Of a stretch of 35,388 bases of DNA, positions 1 through 11,034 are shown piece by piece. Each line of letters opens with the position of its first letter. The stretch's first letter is position 1. Made by a program: the position numbers and the translations under genes. The notes beneath the pieces are model-generated. The model made no database searches, was not told the DNA's origin, and worked only from the letters and a program-made list of their open reading frames with translations. Source of the DNA: an uncultured Myxococcales bacterium (GTDB taxonomy: Bacteria; Myxococcota_A; Polyangia; Palsa-1104; JAEUJZ01); contig CALMML010000355.1 of NCBI GenBank assembly GCA_937868485.1, forward strand, positions 1 through 35,388, given 5' to 3'.

Positions 1-2887
<2,887 letters not shown>

Positions 2888-2903
2888 CACTAGAATCGGT
2901 GCC

Positions 2904-4823
2904 GTGAGCGATAAGCCGGACAGACCAGACGGTCCATCGGACGACGGAGTCTCTTCGTCGCAGCCCGGCGTTGACTCACGACCGCGATCGGGTTCTCGTC
3001 GACGAGGCGTGACCACATCGGGATCGTATCTTCCCGTTTCGAATCCGCGAAAGCTCCCGGTGAGTGGTCGCGTCCCGACGGGAAAGCTGGCTCGACCGTC
3101 GACGGCCAAGAACGCATCGCGACAGCGACGACGCGGCAGGCTGGCGGAGCTGGCAAGTCTCCCCGCAAAAATCCCGGAAAAGATCGGCGAAGGCATCGAG
3201 CGCGGCATCAGCGTCACGACCAACGTGCTGCGCGATCCAGTCGGCTCGGTTCAACAAGCCGTCGCAGCGCTGCCGGTGCCAAAAGGTCTGGTGCTCGGCT
3301 GGGCGATTGCGATGCTGCTGCCGGTGGCGCTGTATATCGTCGATTTGGGCGCGGGCAGCCTGTCGCAGATTGATGCCGAGGTCGCCCTGGTGATTCGCAA
3401 GGTGCTGTCGGGACTGCTTCCGTGGGAAGAGGCGTTCCGTAGCGTGCCTCCACCGACGGGAGGACCGCTTGGAGTCTTGCCGTTTGTGCTGCTCAGTCGG
3501 CTGTTTGGGATGAGCGAAGCGACGCTGCGGCTGGTTCCGGTGCTGGCTGCACTGGGCGCTGCAAGCTGTCTGCTGGCGATTGCGATTGATGTGGGCATTG
3601 GACGAAACACCGGCGGACTGGCAGGGCTGGTGCTGCTGGCGATGCCGCTGACGTATGAGCTATCCCATCGGATCGTGCCGGACATGCTGGTCGCGGTGGC
3701 GTCGGCAGGGTCGGTGGCGCTGGTCAGTCACAGCCTGCACGGTCACAAGTTTGACCGACACATCTTGCCGATGCACAAGCAGTCCGATGAGCCCGCCGCC
3801 TTGCCGCTGCGTCGACTGCCGATGCTGTTTGCGGCGCTGGGGATTGGGCTCGCGGGCGTGCTCGACGTGCGCGCGGGACTGACCGCGCTGCTGTTTGGCT
3901 TTTTCGACTGCGTGATTTCCCATCGCCACCTGCTGCGCAAGCGGCGCGTGTGGCTGATGTGGCTCGGAGGCACGCTGCTCCTTCTCGGTGCGTCGGCCAT
4001 TCACGGCGGCGCACTGCGAACGCTGTTTCACCGTCCGGCACCGGGCGTGTTTGGGCAAGCGTTCGACGCGGTCTGGCGTCAAGGGCCAACCTGGTTCGGT
4101 CGTCACGTCGGTCAGGTGGTGGTGGTGACGATGGTGTTCGGGCTGCTGCTCGGCTCGATGCGACGCGCGTCACGGCCACTGCTCGTGTGGATGATGCTGG
4201 CGACGCTGCTCACCTGGGTGGGTGGCGACTTGGCTCCGCCGCGCGGGCTGGGTCTGGTGCTACCGCCACTGGCGCTTGCGTCGGCAGTTGGTCTTCAGTC
4301 ACCGGTGCGCTGGCTGGGCTCTCTCGGCGGATTGATTACGACGCTGGCTCTGGCTGGTGTCGTTGCTGCGGTCATTGAAGGCGATCCCGTGATTCACCAA
4401 AGTGACTCGGTGAAGATCCTGATTCAGTCGCAGCGACATGCTCCACCGTCGGCCAAGCGCTGCGTGGTGGGCATCAGCGAGTCCGTTCCAGCCTATTATT
4501 CTCGACGACAGATTGAGCACTTTGAGACGGTGGCAGCACTTCGACAGCGGCTCGGCGAAAACGACCTGTTTTCGTGTCTGATCCCAAGAGAGCTGCTGCC
4601 AGAGATGAAGCGCGCGTTTGCGACGACGGCAGCGCAGCCGTCGACACCGCCAAAGAACGGGAAGCTCGATAAGACAGCGACGGGAAAACCTGCCATCAAG
4701 CCGCAACCGACCAAAGAGCCAGAGCTGGGCGAAGCGATTGGAACGGTGCTCCTGACCACGCTCGACGTCGAGGAGCCGCCGCTGGATACCAAAGGCCCGC
4801 AGCTTGTCCTGGTTTCGCGCTAG
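2904..4823 (+). CDS. GT39/ArnT-like polytopic membrane glycosyltransferase homologue
   Basis: This 639-residue protein has about 125 residues of basic, Ser/Pro-rich, probably disordered N-terminus, followed by many hydrophobic helices (about 129-490) and a soluble, Pro/Lys-rich tail. The helical part resembles PMT/ArnT-type transferases, which move sugars from polyprenyl phosphate on the outer face of the inner membrane. The acidic DAE at 157-159 follows the first helix where such enzymes keep their catalytic acid. GGPLGVLPF and ATLRLVPVLAALGA match the later family motifs, and RIVPDMLVA sits where the family conserves an acidic loop. The GTG at 2904 lies 16 bases after the RNase Y-like gene, so the two are probably co-transcribed. 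The long disordered N-terminus is unusual. Donor and acceptor cannot be told from sequence. The protein could also be a non-enzymatic membrane relative. Confidence 0.6.
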   Translation: MSDKPDRPDGPSDDGVSSSQPGVDSRPRSGSRRRGVTTSGSYLPVSNPRKLPVSGRVPTGKLARPSTAKNASRQRRRGRLAELASLPAKIPEKIGEGIERGISVTTNVLRDPVGSVQQAVAALPVPKGLVLGWAIAMLLPVALYIVDLGAGSLSQIDAEVALVIRKVLSGLLPWEEAFRSVPPPTGGPLGVLPFVLLSRLFGMSEATLRLVPVLAALGAASCLLAIAIDVGIGRNTGGLAGLVLLAMPLTYELSHRIVPDMLVAVASAGSVALVSHSLHGHKFDRHILPMHKQSDEPAALPLRRLPMLFAALGIGLAGVLDVRAGLTALLFGFFDCVISHRHLLRKRRVWLMWLGGTLLLLGASAIHGGALRTLFHRPAPGVFGQAFDAVWRQGPTWFGRHVGQVVVVTMVFGLLLGSMRRASRPLLVWMMLATLLTWVGGDLAPPRGLGLVLPPLALASAVGLQSPVRWLGSLGGLITTLALAGVVAAVIEGDPVIHQSDSVKILIQSQRHAPPSAKRCVVGISESVPAYYSRRQIEHFETVAALRQRLGENDLFSCLIPRELLPEMKRAFATTAAQPSTPPKNGKLDKTATGKPAIKPQPTKEPELGEAIGTVLLTTLDVEEPPLDTKGPQLVLVSR

Positions 4824-4868
4824 TTACCGTCGGTACGAAAGCTCGCGGCGCAGACGGTCAGGTAGGCG

Positions 4869-5576
4869 CTAGTTTTTGCTGGTAGCAGCCGCGCGGGTCA
4901 GGTCGCTTTGCGGCTCTGGAGCCGTCGCTGACGCATAGCGCGGAAGCATCGCAGCTCTCTTGAGCGAACCAAACGTATCGGTGATCTGACTCAGCGTCGC
5001 ACGATTGACCATCCAGGTCGGAATCTGTCCGCCGGGATCCATGTGCGCTTGAAATTCCACCCGAGTTTTCGTCGGAGAAAGCGCAGAAAGTCGCCAGCGT
5101 CCGTGGTTGTCTCGCATGGGCACCAGCGACGACTTGCGAGGCATACAGCCCGCAGTCCACATCTTCCACTCGCTGATGAACACGTCGCTGCGTGGGTGAG
5201 TCAAGTTGACATCCATGCAGTAATAGCGACGAGAAACGACTGGTGGATCTATCTCGATGTAATAGCTCTTGCCGCTGCCATCGGCGGACAGCTTTCGCGA
5301 CACCGACGTGGGAGGCATAAACTCGGCGTAGGACTCGATGTCCCCGAGGACCGCGAACAGCGCCACCGCCGAGACATCGTAGACCGCTTCGCCACGGACT
5401 TCATTGACCGACGAGGCACCGAAGCGCCGAAACCAGACCGAGACACCGTCTCGTACAGCCGCAAACTGCCAGCTTTCTTCGACAGCTAGAGGCGGCGCAG
5501 AGTCTTCCGCGAGCGCTGAGGTGGCGACGAGAAAAGCACAAGAAGCAGAGATCTTGACGACGGATGGGCAAGGCAT
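4869..5576 (-). CDS. Secreted SRPBCC/START-type lipid-binding-fold protein
   Basis: 235 residues starting with a clear Sec signal peptide (hydrophobic residues 8-20, likely cleavage after ALA at 23). The mature part resembles START/polyketide-cyclase-like SRPBCC domains: an N-terminal WQFAAVRDGVSVWFR strand pair, EVRGEAVYDVSAVALFAVL (the helix after the first strands), then the middle strands with YYIEIDPPVVSRRYY, and a C-terminal helix starting at GGQIPTWMVN. That last motif is typical of START-like proteins. Such folds bind hydrophobic ligands; here the ligand would be periplasmic. ATG 5576 was chosen over an upstream in-frame start because it puts the signal peptide at the N-terminus. The gene converges with the membrane glycosyltransferase homologue (45-base gap) and diverges from fumC. 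The fold is fairly sure; the role is unknown. Confidence 0.72.
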   Translation of the reverse strand: MPCPSVVKISASCAFLVATSALAEDSAPPLAVEESWQFAAVRDGVSVWFRRFGASSVNEVRGEAVYDVSAVALFAVLGDIESYAEFMPPTSVSRKLSADGSGKSYYIEIDPPVVSRRYYCMDVNLTHPRSDVFISEWKMWTAGCMPRKSSLVPMRDNHGRWRLSALSPTKTRVEFQAHMDPGGQIPTWMVNRATLSQITDTFGSLKRAAMLPRYASATAPEPQSDLTRAAATSKN

Positions 5577-5663
5577 GATTTGGCTCCGCTGATGCAATCG
5601 ACGACTGAGCGAGTGCGCCACGTTCGCCCCAAGCGGACATCGGACAGCGACGCAAGTCAAGAT

Positions 5664-5676
5664 CGACCACGAGAAT
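5664..5676. repeat. Copy 1 of a 13-base element shared with a second intergenic region
   Basis: CGACCACGAGAAT occurs here and identically at 29479-29491, each time inside a divergent intergenic region. It lies about 140 bases upstream of the plus-strand start (fumC here, the transglutaminase gene there) and about 90-100 bases upstream of the minus-strand start. The flanks are T/A-rich in both places. It may be a shared regulator site or promoter element. The only support is the exact match and the similar placement. Confidence 0.35.
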
Positions 5677-5780
5677 TTGTAGTTTTGGAAGCGCTCCGAA
5701 GGGCGAAGGAATCACAAAGACGGACGCTCGCCTTTACATCGGCGGGCCGTGTCAGCTACCGTGTCTGCCGCCCATTACGT

Positions 5781-5795
5781 CGGCCCATAAGGCCG
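5781..5795. promoter_or_regulatory. Inverted repeat in the fumC leader
   Basis: CGGCC-CATAA-GGCCG forms a 5-bp perfect stem 22 bases upstream of the fumC start codon. It could be an operator or a leader hairpin just before the ribosome site; no T-run follows. The rest of the 241-base divergent region (5577-5817) shows no strong standard promoter by eye. Confidence 0.25.
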
Positions 5796-5817
5796 CATTA
5801 GCTAAGCGAGGTCCGTC

Positions 5818-7215
5818 GTGAGCAAGACCACCCGCATTGAAAAAGACACCTTCGGGGACATCGAAGTCCCCAACGACCGTTACTACGGAGCGCAGACGCA
5901 GCGCTCGCTACAAAACTTCCGCATCGGCGGGGAGCGCTTCCCGCGTGAGTTCATCTACGCACTCGGCATCGTCAAAAAGGCCGCCGCGCGCGTAAACGTC
6001 AAGCTGGGGAAGCTCGACGGCAAGCTGCTGCCAGCGATTGAGCAAGCAGCGGACGAAGTGATCGCTGGAAAGCTCGATGATCACTTCCCGCTCGTCGTGT
6101 GGCAGACCGGATCGGGCACCCAGACCAACATGAACGCGAACGAGGTCATCGGCAACCGCGCGAGCGAGCTGCTCGGTGGCGTGCTCGGCAGCAAGAAGCC
6201 GGTTCATCCAAACGATCACGTCAACATGTCGCAGTCGACGAATGACTCGTTTCCGACGTCGATGCACGTTGCGGTGGTGGATCGCGTTCACAACGGCCTG
6301 CTGCCGGCGCTCAAGCGACTGGAAGAGGCGCTGGAAGCGAAGTCGAAGCAGTTTGCGCACATCGTCAAGATTGGTCGGACGCACCTGATGGATGCGACGC
6401 CACTCACGATGGGGCAGACGTTTTCGGGCTATGCCGCGCAGATTCGCGGAGCCGCAGCAGCAGTCCGGGCCGCGCTTCCGCAGATGTATGAGCTGGCCGC
6501 TGGTGGAACGGCGGTTGGAACGGGGCTCAACAGCCATCCGCAGTATGCCGTCGAAGTCGCGGCGGAGATTGCGAACCTAACCGGGCTGCCGTTTGTGACC
6601 GCGCCAAACAAGTTTGCGGCCCTGGCGGCGCACGATGCAGTGGTGACGCTGTCGGGCACGCTCAAGACGACGGCGGTGGCCTGTAACAAGGTCGCCAATG
6701 ACATTCGGCTGCTGGGCTCGGGTCCGCGCTGTGCGCTCGGAGAGCTGAAGCTGCCGGAAAATGAGCCGGGAAGCTCGATCATGCCGGGCAAGGTCAACCC
6801 GACGCAGTGCGAGGCCATGACGATGGTGTGCGCGCAGGTGGTTGGCAATGACACCGCCGTGGCGTTTGCGGGTGCGCAAGGACACTTCGAGCTAAACGTG
6901 TTTAAGCCAGTGCTGGCGTACGCGACGCTTCAGTCGGTGCGGTTGCTGACCGATGCGTGTCACTCGTTCGTCGACAACTGCGTGGTCGGTATCGAAGCGG
7001 ACGAAGAGCGAATCAAGGATCTGCTCGATCGCTCGCTGATGCTGGTGACGGCGCTGGCGCCGAAGCTCGGCTACGACATGGCAGCGAAGATCGCGAAGAC
7101 GGCGCACAAGCAGGGCAAGACGCTCAAGCAAGTGACGCTGGAGCTGGGCGCGCTCAGCGAATCCGAGTTCGACGCGGTGGTTCGTCCCGAAGAGATGTGC
7201 GAGCCGAAACCGTAA
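5818..7215 (+). CDS. fumC: Class II fumarate hydratase
   Basis: Fumarase C interconverts fumarate and (S)-malate in the citric acid cycle; it is cytoplasmic, a homotetramer and needs no iron-sulfur cluster. The protein has 465 residues, normal for the class. Diagnostic motifs are [17 protein letters not shown] (95-111), [14 protein letters not shown] (130-143), [12 protein letters not shown] with catalytic H189, and the superfamily signature [17 protein letters not shown] starting at 318, which holds the flexible catalytic serine. The GTG at 5818 is the start that fits family length. It is followed with no gap by the rsmB start, so rsmB is probably translationally coupled to it. All key residues are present. 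Confidence 0.98.
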   Translation: MSKTTRIEKDTFGDIEVPNDRYYGAQTQRSLQNFRIGGERFPREFIYALGIVKKAAARVNVKLGKLDGKLLPAIEQAADEVIAGKLDDHFPLVVWQTGSGTQTNMNANEVIGNRASELLGGVLGSKKPVHPNDHVNMSQSTNDSFPTSMHVAVVDRVHNGLLPALKRLEEALEAKSKQFAHIVKIGRTHLMDATPLTMGQTFSGYAAQIRGAAAAVRAALPQMYELAAGGTAVGTGLNSHPQYAVEVAAEIANLTGLPFVTAPNKFAALAAHDAVVTLSGTLKTTAVACNKVANDIRLLGSGPRCALGELKLPENEPGSSIMPGKVNPTQCEAMTMVCAQVVGNDTAVAFAGAQGHFELNVFKPVLAYATLQSVRLLTDACHSFVDNCVVGIEADEERIKDLLDRSLMLVTALAPKLGYDMAAKIAKTAHKQGKTLKQVTLELGALSESEFDAVVRPEEMCEPKP

Positions 7216-8661
7216 GTGCAGACGCAAGCTCCACATAGTGAAAGTCCCAGTCCGCAGCGTCCGCTTGATGTCGCGCTGCGGGTTCTTCTGCGCGTCGAAG
7301 AAGGTGCGTACGCGACGCTGGCGCTCACCGGAGAGCTGAATCGTCACGCGCTGACCGATTCGGAAAAGGCGCTGGTGACGGAGCTGTGCTACGGGACGCT
7401 GCGGCAACAGCTCCGGCTCGATCGCGCGCTGTCAGGCCATGCGCCACGCGGGCTGCACAAGCTGGATGCGACGACGAAGACGCTGCTGCGGCTTGGTGCG
7501 TATCAGCTGCTATTTATGCAAGCGCGTCCGCACTTTGTCGTCGATGCGGTGGTCAGTACGATCAAGAAAAAGCGCGGCGCAGGTCTGTCGGGCTTTGCCA
7601 ATGCGCTCTTGCGCAAGCTGCTGACCGCCAAAGAGCCTTCGCTTCCGCCTTTTCCGTCGGAAAGTGCCCCAAAGTCAGCGTGGGTGAGCGTGCTTGCACA
7701 GCATCACAGCCTGTCGGAAGAGCTGACCGCACAGCTGTGGGACGTAGTCCAAAGTCCGACGGAGCTAGACGAGCTGTTGCGCGCGCTTGGACAGCCGGCG
7801 TCGACGTGGCTGCGCATCAACACCCTGCGCGGATCGCCAACAGAAGCACTGACGGCACTGCGCGCGGAGCTTGCGACGGCACCGACGGTTCATCCTCAGC
7901 TTCCCGAAGCGATTGAGCTGCACGGCGGTCATCCGTTTGCGGGTCCAGCGTTTGCCAAAGGACTGGTGACGGCGCAGGATCTGGGCGCACAGCTGGTGAC
8001 GCAGCTTTTGCTGTGTGACAGTCCCGACGGAAAGCTGACGCTGCCCGAGGGAGCGATTCTCGACGGCTGTGCAGGCATCGGCGGCAAGACCTGTCATCTG
8101 GCGGCGCTCTTGCAAAACCAGCGTGACATCGACGCCGTGGACATCTTGCCGCGCAAGCTGGAGCTGTGTCGCGATCACGCGCACCGACTCGGCTGTCGTC
8201 GGATTCGCACGATCCCGACGAGCCTGCTCGAGCGTCACTCGGCGCTGCGGAAGCGGTATGCGGCGGTGCTGCTCGATGCGCCATGCAGTGGATCAGGCGT
8301 TCTGCGTCGACATCCTGAAGCGCGAAGCAAGCCCCTTCACATGGACGAACTGACGACGCTGCAAGCCCAGCTTCTGGATCGCGCGGCAGAGCTGCTGGTT
8401 CCCGGCGGTGTGCTGCTCTATTCGGTGTGTAGCCTGATTGCCGCAGAAGGTCCGTCGCAGATTGCTGCGTTCTTGGCCAAACACCCGGACTTTTCGCCGC
8501 TTCCTCCGTCGCCGAGTGATCCGCTGTTTCGCTCCGGCCCGACGCCGCTATGTGAGCCGTCGTCGCCGTTTGCACTGCGGACGCTGCCGCATCGCCACAA
8601 CGCGGATGGCTTTTATGCCGTTCGTCTTCTGCGTGCTTGTACCGCGAGGCCGACGGGGTAA
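7216..8661 (+). CDS. rsmB: 16S rRNA (cytosine-5)-methyltransferase RsmB
   Basis: RsmB methylates C967 of 16S rRNA using SAM. The 481 residues hold an N-terminal NusB-like RNA-binding domain (about 15-140, with TELCYGTLR and LRLGAYQLLF) and a C-terminal Rossmann methyltransferase. Motif I reads DGCAGIGGKT (283-292), motif IV DAPCSGSGVLRRHPE with C357, and motif VI YSVCSL with the catalytic C405. Motif I normally reads DxCAAPGGKT, so GI replaces AP, but the loop glycines and both cysteines are kept. The GTG start at 7216 directly follows the fumC TAA. The C-terminal part ends with the usual DGFYAVRL-type strand (ADGFYAVRLLR). Assignment is secure at family level; the exact target cytosine is inferred from the NusB domain. 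Confidence 0.93.
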   Translation: MQTQAPHSESPSPQRPLDVALRVLLRVEEGAYATLALTGELNRHALTDSEKALVTELCYGTLRQQLRLDRALSGHAPRGLHKLDATTKTLLRLGAYQLLFMQARPHFVVDAVVSTIKKKRGAGLSGFANALLRKLLTAKEPSLPPFPSESAPKSAWVSVLAQHHSLSEELTAQLWDVVQSPTELDELLRALGQPASTWLRINTLRGSPTEALTALRAELATAPTVHPQLPEAIELHGGHPFAGPAFAKGLVTAQDLGAQLVTQLLLCDSPDGKLTLPEGAILDGCAGIGGKTCHLAALLQNQRDIDAVDILPRKLELCRDHAHRLGCRRIRTIPTSLLERHSALRKRYAAVLLDAPCSGSGVLRRHPEARSKPLHMDELTTLQAQLLDRAAELLVPGGVLLYSVCSLIAAEGPSQIAAFLAKHPDFSPLPPSPSDPLFRSGPTPLCEPSSPFALRTLPHRHNADGFYAVRLLRACTARPTG

Positions 8662-8673
8662 TATCGCGCCGTC

Positions 8674-9426
8674 ATGAAGTTGGCTCTGGTGACAGGTGGC
8701 ACGCGAGGCATCGGTCTCGCGGTGGCTCGTCGACTGGCTGCACAGGGGATGGCGGTCACGGTTACGTACGCGCACGACACAGAGGCTGCGGAACGAACCG
8801 TCGCCGAGGCTCAAGCTGAAGGTCTTTCCGTGACGGCGCTCCGCTGTGACGCAGCAGCTGCCCAAGACTGGCGCGCACTGTCGGCACCGGGCGGATTTCT
8901 GGACGGAAAGAGCATCGCGGTCCTGGTTCACGCAGCTGGCTTTACGCGCGACAAGCTGGCGATGACGATGCCGGTGCAAGACTTCGACGATGTGCTCGGC
9001 GTTCACCTGCGCGGCGGCTTTCTGGCGGCCCAAGCGGTGATGAAGGGCATGATCGCGGCGCGCTTCGGTCGCATCCTGTTCATCTGCTCGCCAAGCGCGT
9101 GGCTGGGACGACGCGGCCAGACCGCATACGGAGCCGCCAAAGCGGGACTGTACGGTCTTTCGCAGAGCCTGGTGCAGGAGCTGTCGCGCTTTCAAATCAC
9201 CTGCAACTGCGTATCGGCGGGACTTGTGGACACGGCACTGACCGCCGAGCTTCCCGACGCGGTTCGCACCGAGCTGCTATCGACCATTCCGATGGGACGA
9301 GCCGGAACCGCAAGCGAGGTCGCCGCGCTGGTGGAGTTCCTGGCGTCGAAACAAGCAGGCTACGTCACCGGACAGTGGCTGGCGGTTGATGGCGGACTGG
9401 ACTCACTCGCCGAAGACAATTTCTGA
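8674..9426 (+). CDS. fabG: FabG-type 3-oxoacyl-ACP reductase (short-chain dehydrogenase)
   Basis: This 250-residue classical SDR would reduce a 3-oxoacyl-ACP to the 3-hydroxy form with NADPH. It has the cofactor loop GGTRGIG (8-14), HAAG at 86-89, catalytic S139, and YGAAK with Y152 and K156. The C-terminus has GYVTGQWLAVDGGL. The structural asparagine of the SDR tetrad is a histidine here (H111 in VHLRGGF), a change seen in some FabG relatives. It starts 12 bases after rsmB and is followed 74 bases later by an acyl carrier protein gene, which supports an ACP-linked substrate. No ketosynthase or dehydratase is in the window, so it may serve a specialised pathway rather than housekeeping fatty acid synthesis. 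Confidence 0.85.
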   Translation: MKLALVTGGTRGIGLAVARRLAAQGMAVTVTYAHDTEAAERTVAEAQAEGLSVTALRCDAAAAQDWRALSAPGGFLDGKSIAVLVHAAGFTRDKLAMTMPVQDFDDVLGVHLRGGFLAAQAVMKGMIAARFGRILFICSPSAWLGRRGQTAYGAAKAGLYGLSQSLVQELSRFQITCNCVSAGLVDTALTAELPDAVRTELLSTIPMGRAGTASEVAALVEFLASKQAGYVTGQWLAVDGGLDSLAEDNF

Positions 9427-9500
9427 CCAAACACGAATGAATGTGCGGATCGTCCGTACCAATCGATCGTGTGAAATCGAGTGGATACGAAGAGAAACCC

Positions 9501-9755
9501 ATGACCCAAAGCAGCTTTGTTCACGAGATCAAGGAACTCATCATTTCCAGCCTGAAGCTGGACAAAAAGCCCGAAGACATCGCCGACGACGCGCCGCTGT
9601 TCGGTGGTGGACTTGGGCTCGATTCGATCGACGCGCTAGAGCTGGCCGTCGCCATCGAGCGCGCCTATCGCGTCACCATTCCCGATGAAAAGGTGGGCAA
9701 GCAGGCGTTCACCTCTGCCGCTGCGCTGGCTGACTATGTTGCGAAGAACCGTTAG
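9501..9755 (+). CDS. Acyl carrier protein
   Basis: 84 residues with the phosphopantetheine attachment motif LGLDSIDALEL; S42 is the expected modification site. Helix 1 (HEIKELIISSLKL) and the acidic loop DIADDAPLF fit the ACP fold, and FGGGLGLDSID is typical of ACPs outside the core AcpP group. The start ATG at 9501 was chosen because upstream in-frame codons from 9441 add a basic, non-ACP-like stretch. The LolA-like gene starts inside its last 20 bases, so the two are probably translationally coupled. Together with the preceding fabG it suggests a small acyl-chain pathway whose other enzymes are elsewhere. Confidence 0.9.
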   Translation: MTQSSFVHEIKELIISSLKLDKKPEDIADDAPLFGGGLGLDSIDALELAVAIERAYRVTIPDEKVGKQAFTSAAALADYVAKNR

Positions 9756-10389
9756 CCACGCTGCGCTGACGGTGGCGCTGCTGATTGGATCGGCGAGTCT
9801 TCCGGCGAGTGCGGCTCCGCTGCCGTCTCCGACAGACTTGATGAACAAGATCGATGCGGTGCAAAAAGACCTGCGCTCGCTGCGGGCAGACTTTGTCCAG
9901 CACAGTCGGGTCAAGCTGTTTCGTCAGCAGATCAGCTCGGAAGGCAGGCTTCAGTATCAAAAAGGCGAGCCGGCGAAGCTTCGCTGGGAATACCTGAAGC
10001 CCGATCCCTCGACGATGCTGCTGGTGGGCGACAAAGCGCAGCTCAAGATGGGACAAAGGCCGCCGCAGGTGATCGATACCGGCAAAGACCCGATGCTGCG
10101 AGCGATCTTTGCGCAGCTTCGACTGTGGCTCGGACAAGGTTCCCTGCGTGATGCGGAGGGAGAATACGAGATCTCCGTCGCTGGCAGCACAGAACAGCCC
10201 GCGCTGGTGCTGGTGCCCAAAGCGCAGTCGCCACTTCAGCGTGTGTTTTCGCGCATCGAGCTACATGTCGACGGCAAGACGATGCTGCTGCGACGATTGA
10301 CGATGATCGAACAGACCGGAGACGAAAAAGAGATTGTCTTCGGTAAGCTAGAACGAAATATCGAGATATCAGCTTCTCAGTTTCAGTAA
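9736..10389 (+). CDS. LolA-like periplasmic lipoprotein/lipid carrier
   Basis: 217 residues with a Sec signal peptide (cleavage likely after PASA at 26). The mature part resembles LolA/LolA-like carriers: LRSLRADFVQHSRVKLF at the front of the incomplete beta barrel, SEGRLQYQKGEPAKLRWEYL (the G-x-L...RW-Y motif of the family), and a later strand RRLTMIEQTGDEKEIVFG. LolA takes lipoproteins across the periplasm, but LolA-like proteins are also found in acyl/aryl-polyene type clusters next to ACP and FabG genes, as here. The ATG at 9736 overlaps the ACP stop by 20 bases in another frame. This linkage favours a LolA-like role in moving a product of the ACP pathway over the housekeeping LolA role, but that is inference. 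Confidence 0.78.
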   Translation: MLRRTVSHAALTVALLIGSASLPASAAPLPSPTDLMNKIDAVQKDLRSLRADFVQHSRVKLFRQQISSEGRLQYQKGEPAKLRWEYLKPDPSTMLLVGDKAQLKMGQRPPQVIDTGKDPMLRAIFAQLRLWLGQGSLRDAEGEYEISVAGSTEQPALVLVPKAQSPLQRVFSRIELHVDGKTMLLRRLTMIEQTGDEKEIVFGKLERNIEISASQFQ

Positions 10390-10620
10390 CAGACAATAAC
10401 TGGATAGCTGGATACCAATTCCCCCTACGAGAGCACAAACTCTCAAACAAAGCCCGCACCGCACCGTCGCTGACGAGCCATACCCACACAACATCCGCTA
10501 GGCAAAGCCCTTAAATCTGCATAACCTAATTCTGCAGAACTCAGGCAGGTACGTACGATGGGCCAAATACCTGCATTGAGTAGCTTTGTGCGCAACGCCG
10601 CGCTGGAAAGGGAAGTGGCT
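10390..10620. other. Intergenic leader region before the RRM gene
   Basis: 231 bases, locally richer in A+T than the surrounding genes. It holds a repeated TCTGCA (10516-10521 and 10531-10536), which together with the following G makes an inverted repeat CTGCA-N11-TGCAG (10517-10537). This could be an operator near the RRM gene promoter. No convincing -35/-10 pair was seen. An in-frame ATG at 10558 would extend the RRM protein by 21 residues, but it lacks a good ribosome site. Confidence 0.3.
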
Positions 10621-10911
10621 ATGGGAACTCGTCTTTATGTTGGTAATTTGCCTTATGGTGCGAAAGAACAAGAGATTCAGGACTTCTTTGAGCAGTCGAG
10701 CGCTCGGCAGGTGACGCAGGTCAAGATCATCACCGATCGCGAGACGGGTCGTCCGCGTGGCTTCGCGTTCGTCGAGCTGTCAGACGCCAAGATGGCCGAA
10801 AGCGCCATCGCTGAGCTTCACGGCACGCAGTTTGGTGGCCGCAAGATCGTCGTCAATCAAGCGCACACGCCCCGCAATGAATCGCGCGGCGGCGGTCGTC
10901 CTCCTCGCTAA
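10621..10911 (+). CDS. Small RRM-domain RNA-binding protein
   Basis: 96 residues, almost entirely one RNA recognition motif. RNP2 is LYVGNL (5-10) and RNP1 is RGFAFVEL (46-53), both with the aromatic residues that stack on RNA bases. A short Gly/Arg-rich tail (RGGGRPPR) ends the protein, as in bacterial Rbp proteins of cyanobacteria and some deltaproteobacteria, where they are often cold-induced. ATG 10621 was chosen because GGAAAGGGAAG lies about 6-8 bases upstream and the RRM begins at once. It stands alone, with intergenic regions on both sides. Target RNAs are unknown. Confidence 0.93.
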   Translation: MGTRLYVGNLPYGAKEQEIQDFFEQSSARQVTQVKIITDRETGRPRGFAFVELSDAKMAESAIAELHGTQFGGRKIVVNQAHTPRNESRGGGRPPR

Positions 10912-11034
10912 GCACGTCCAGTTCCCTTCGTTTTGATTGGTTTGTCGAGCGCGCCGGGTTCCGGCCTTCGCCGTGTTGTCTGGGCCCAAGCGGTGTGTTA
11001 CGTCTTACGGTGCGTGGCGTTTTCTTTTCGTCGC

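Noticed and set aside
4826-4858. ACCGTC...GACGGT stem between converging genes
   Set aside because: Six-base stem with a 21-base loop and no T-tract on either strand.
10953-10965. GCCGG-GTT-CCGGC hairpin after the RRM gene
   Set aside because: Only 5 bp and no T-run; too common in GC-rich DNA to call a terminator.
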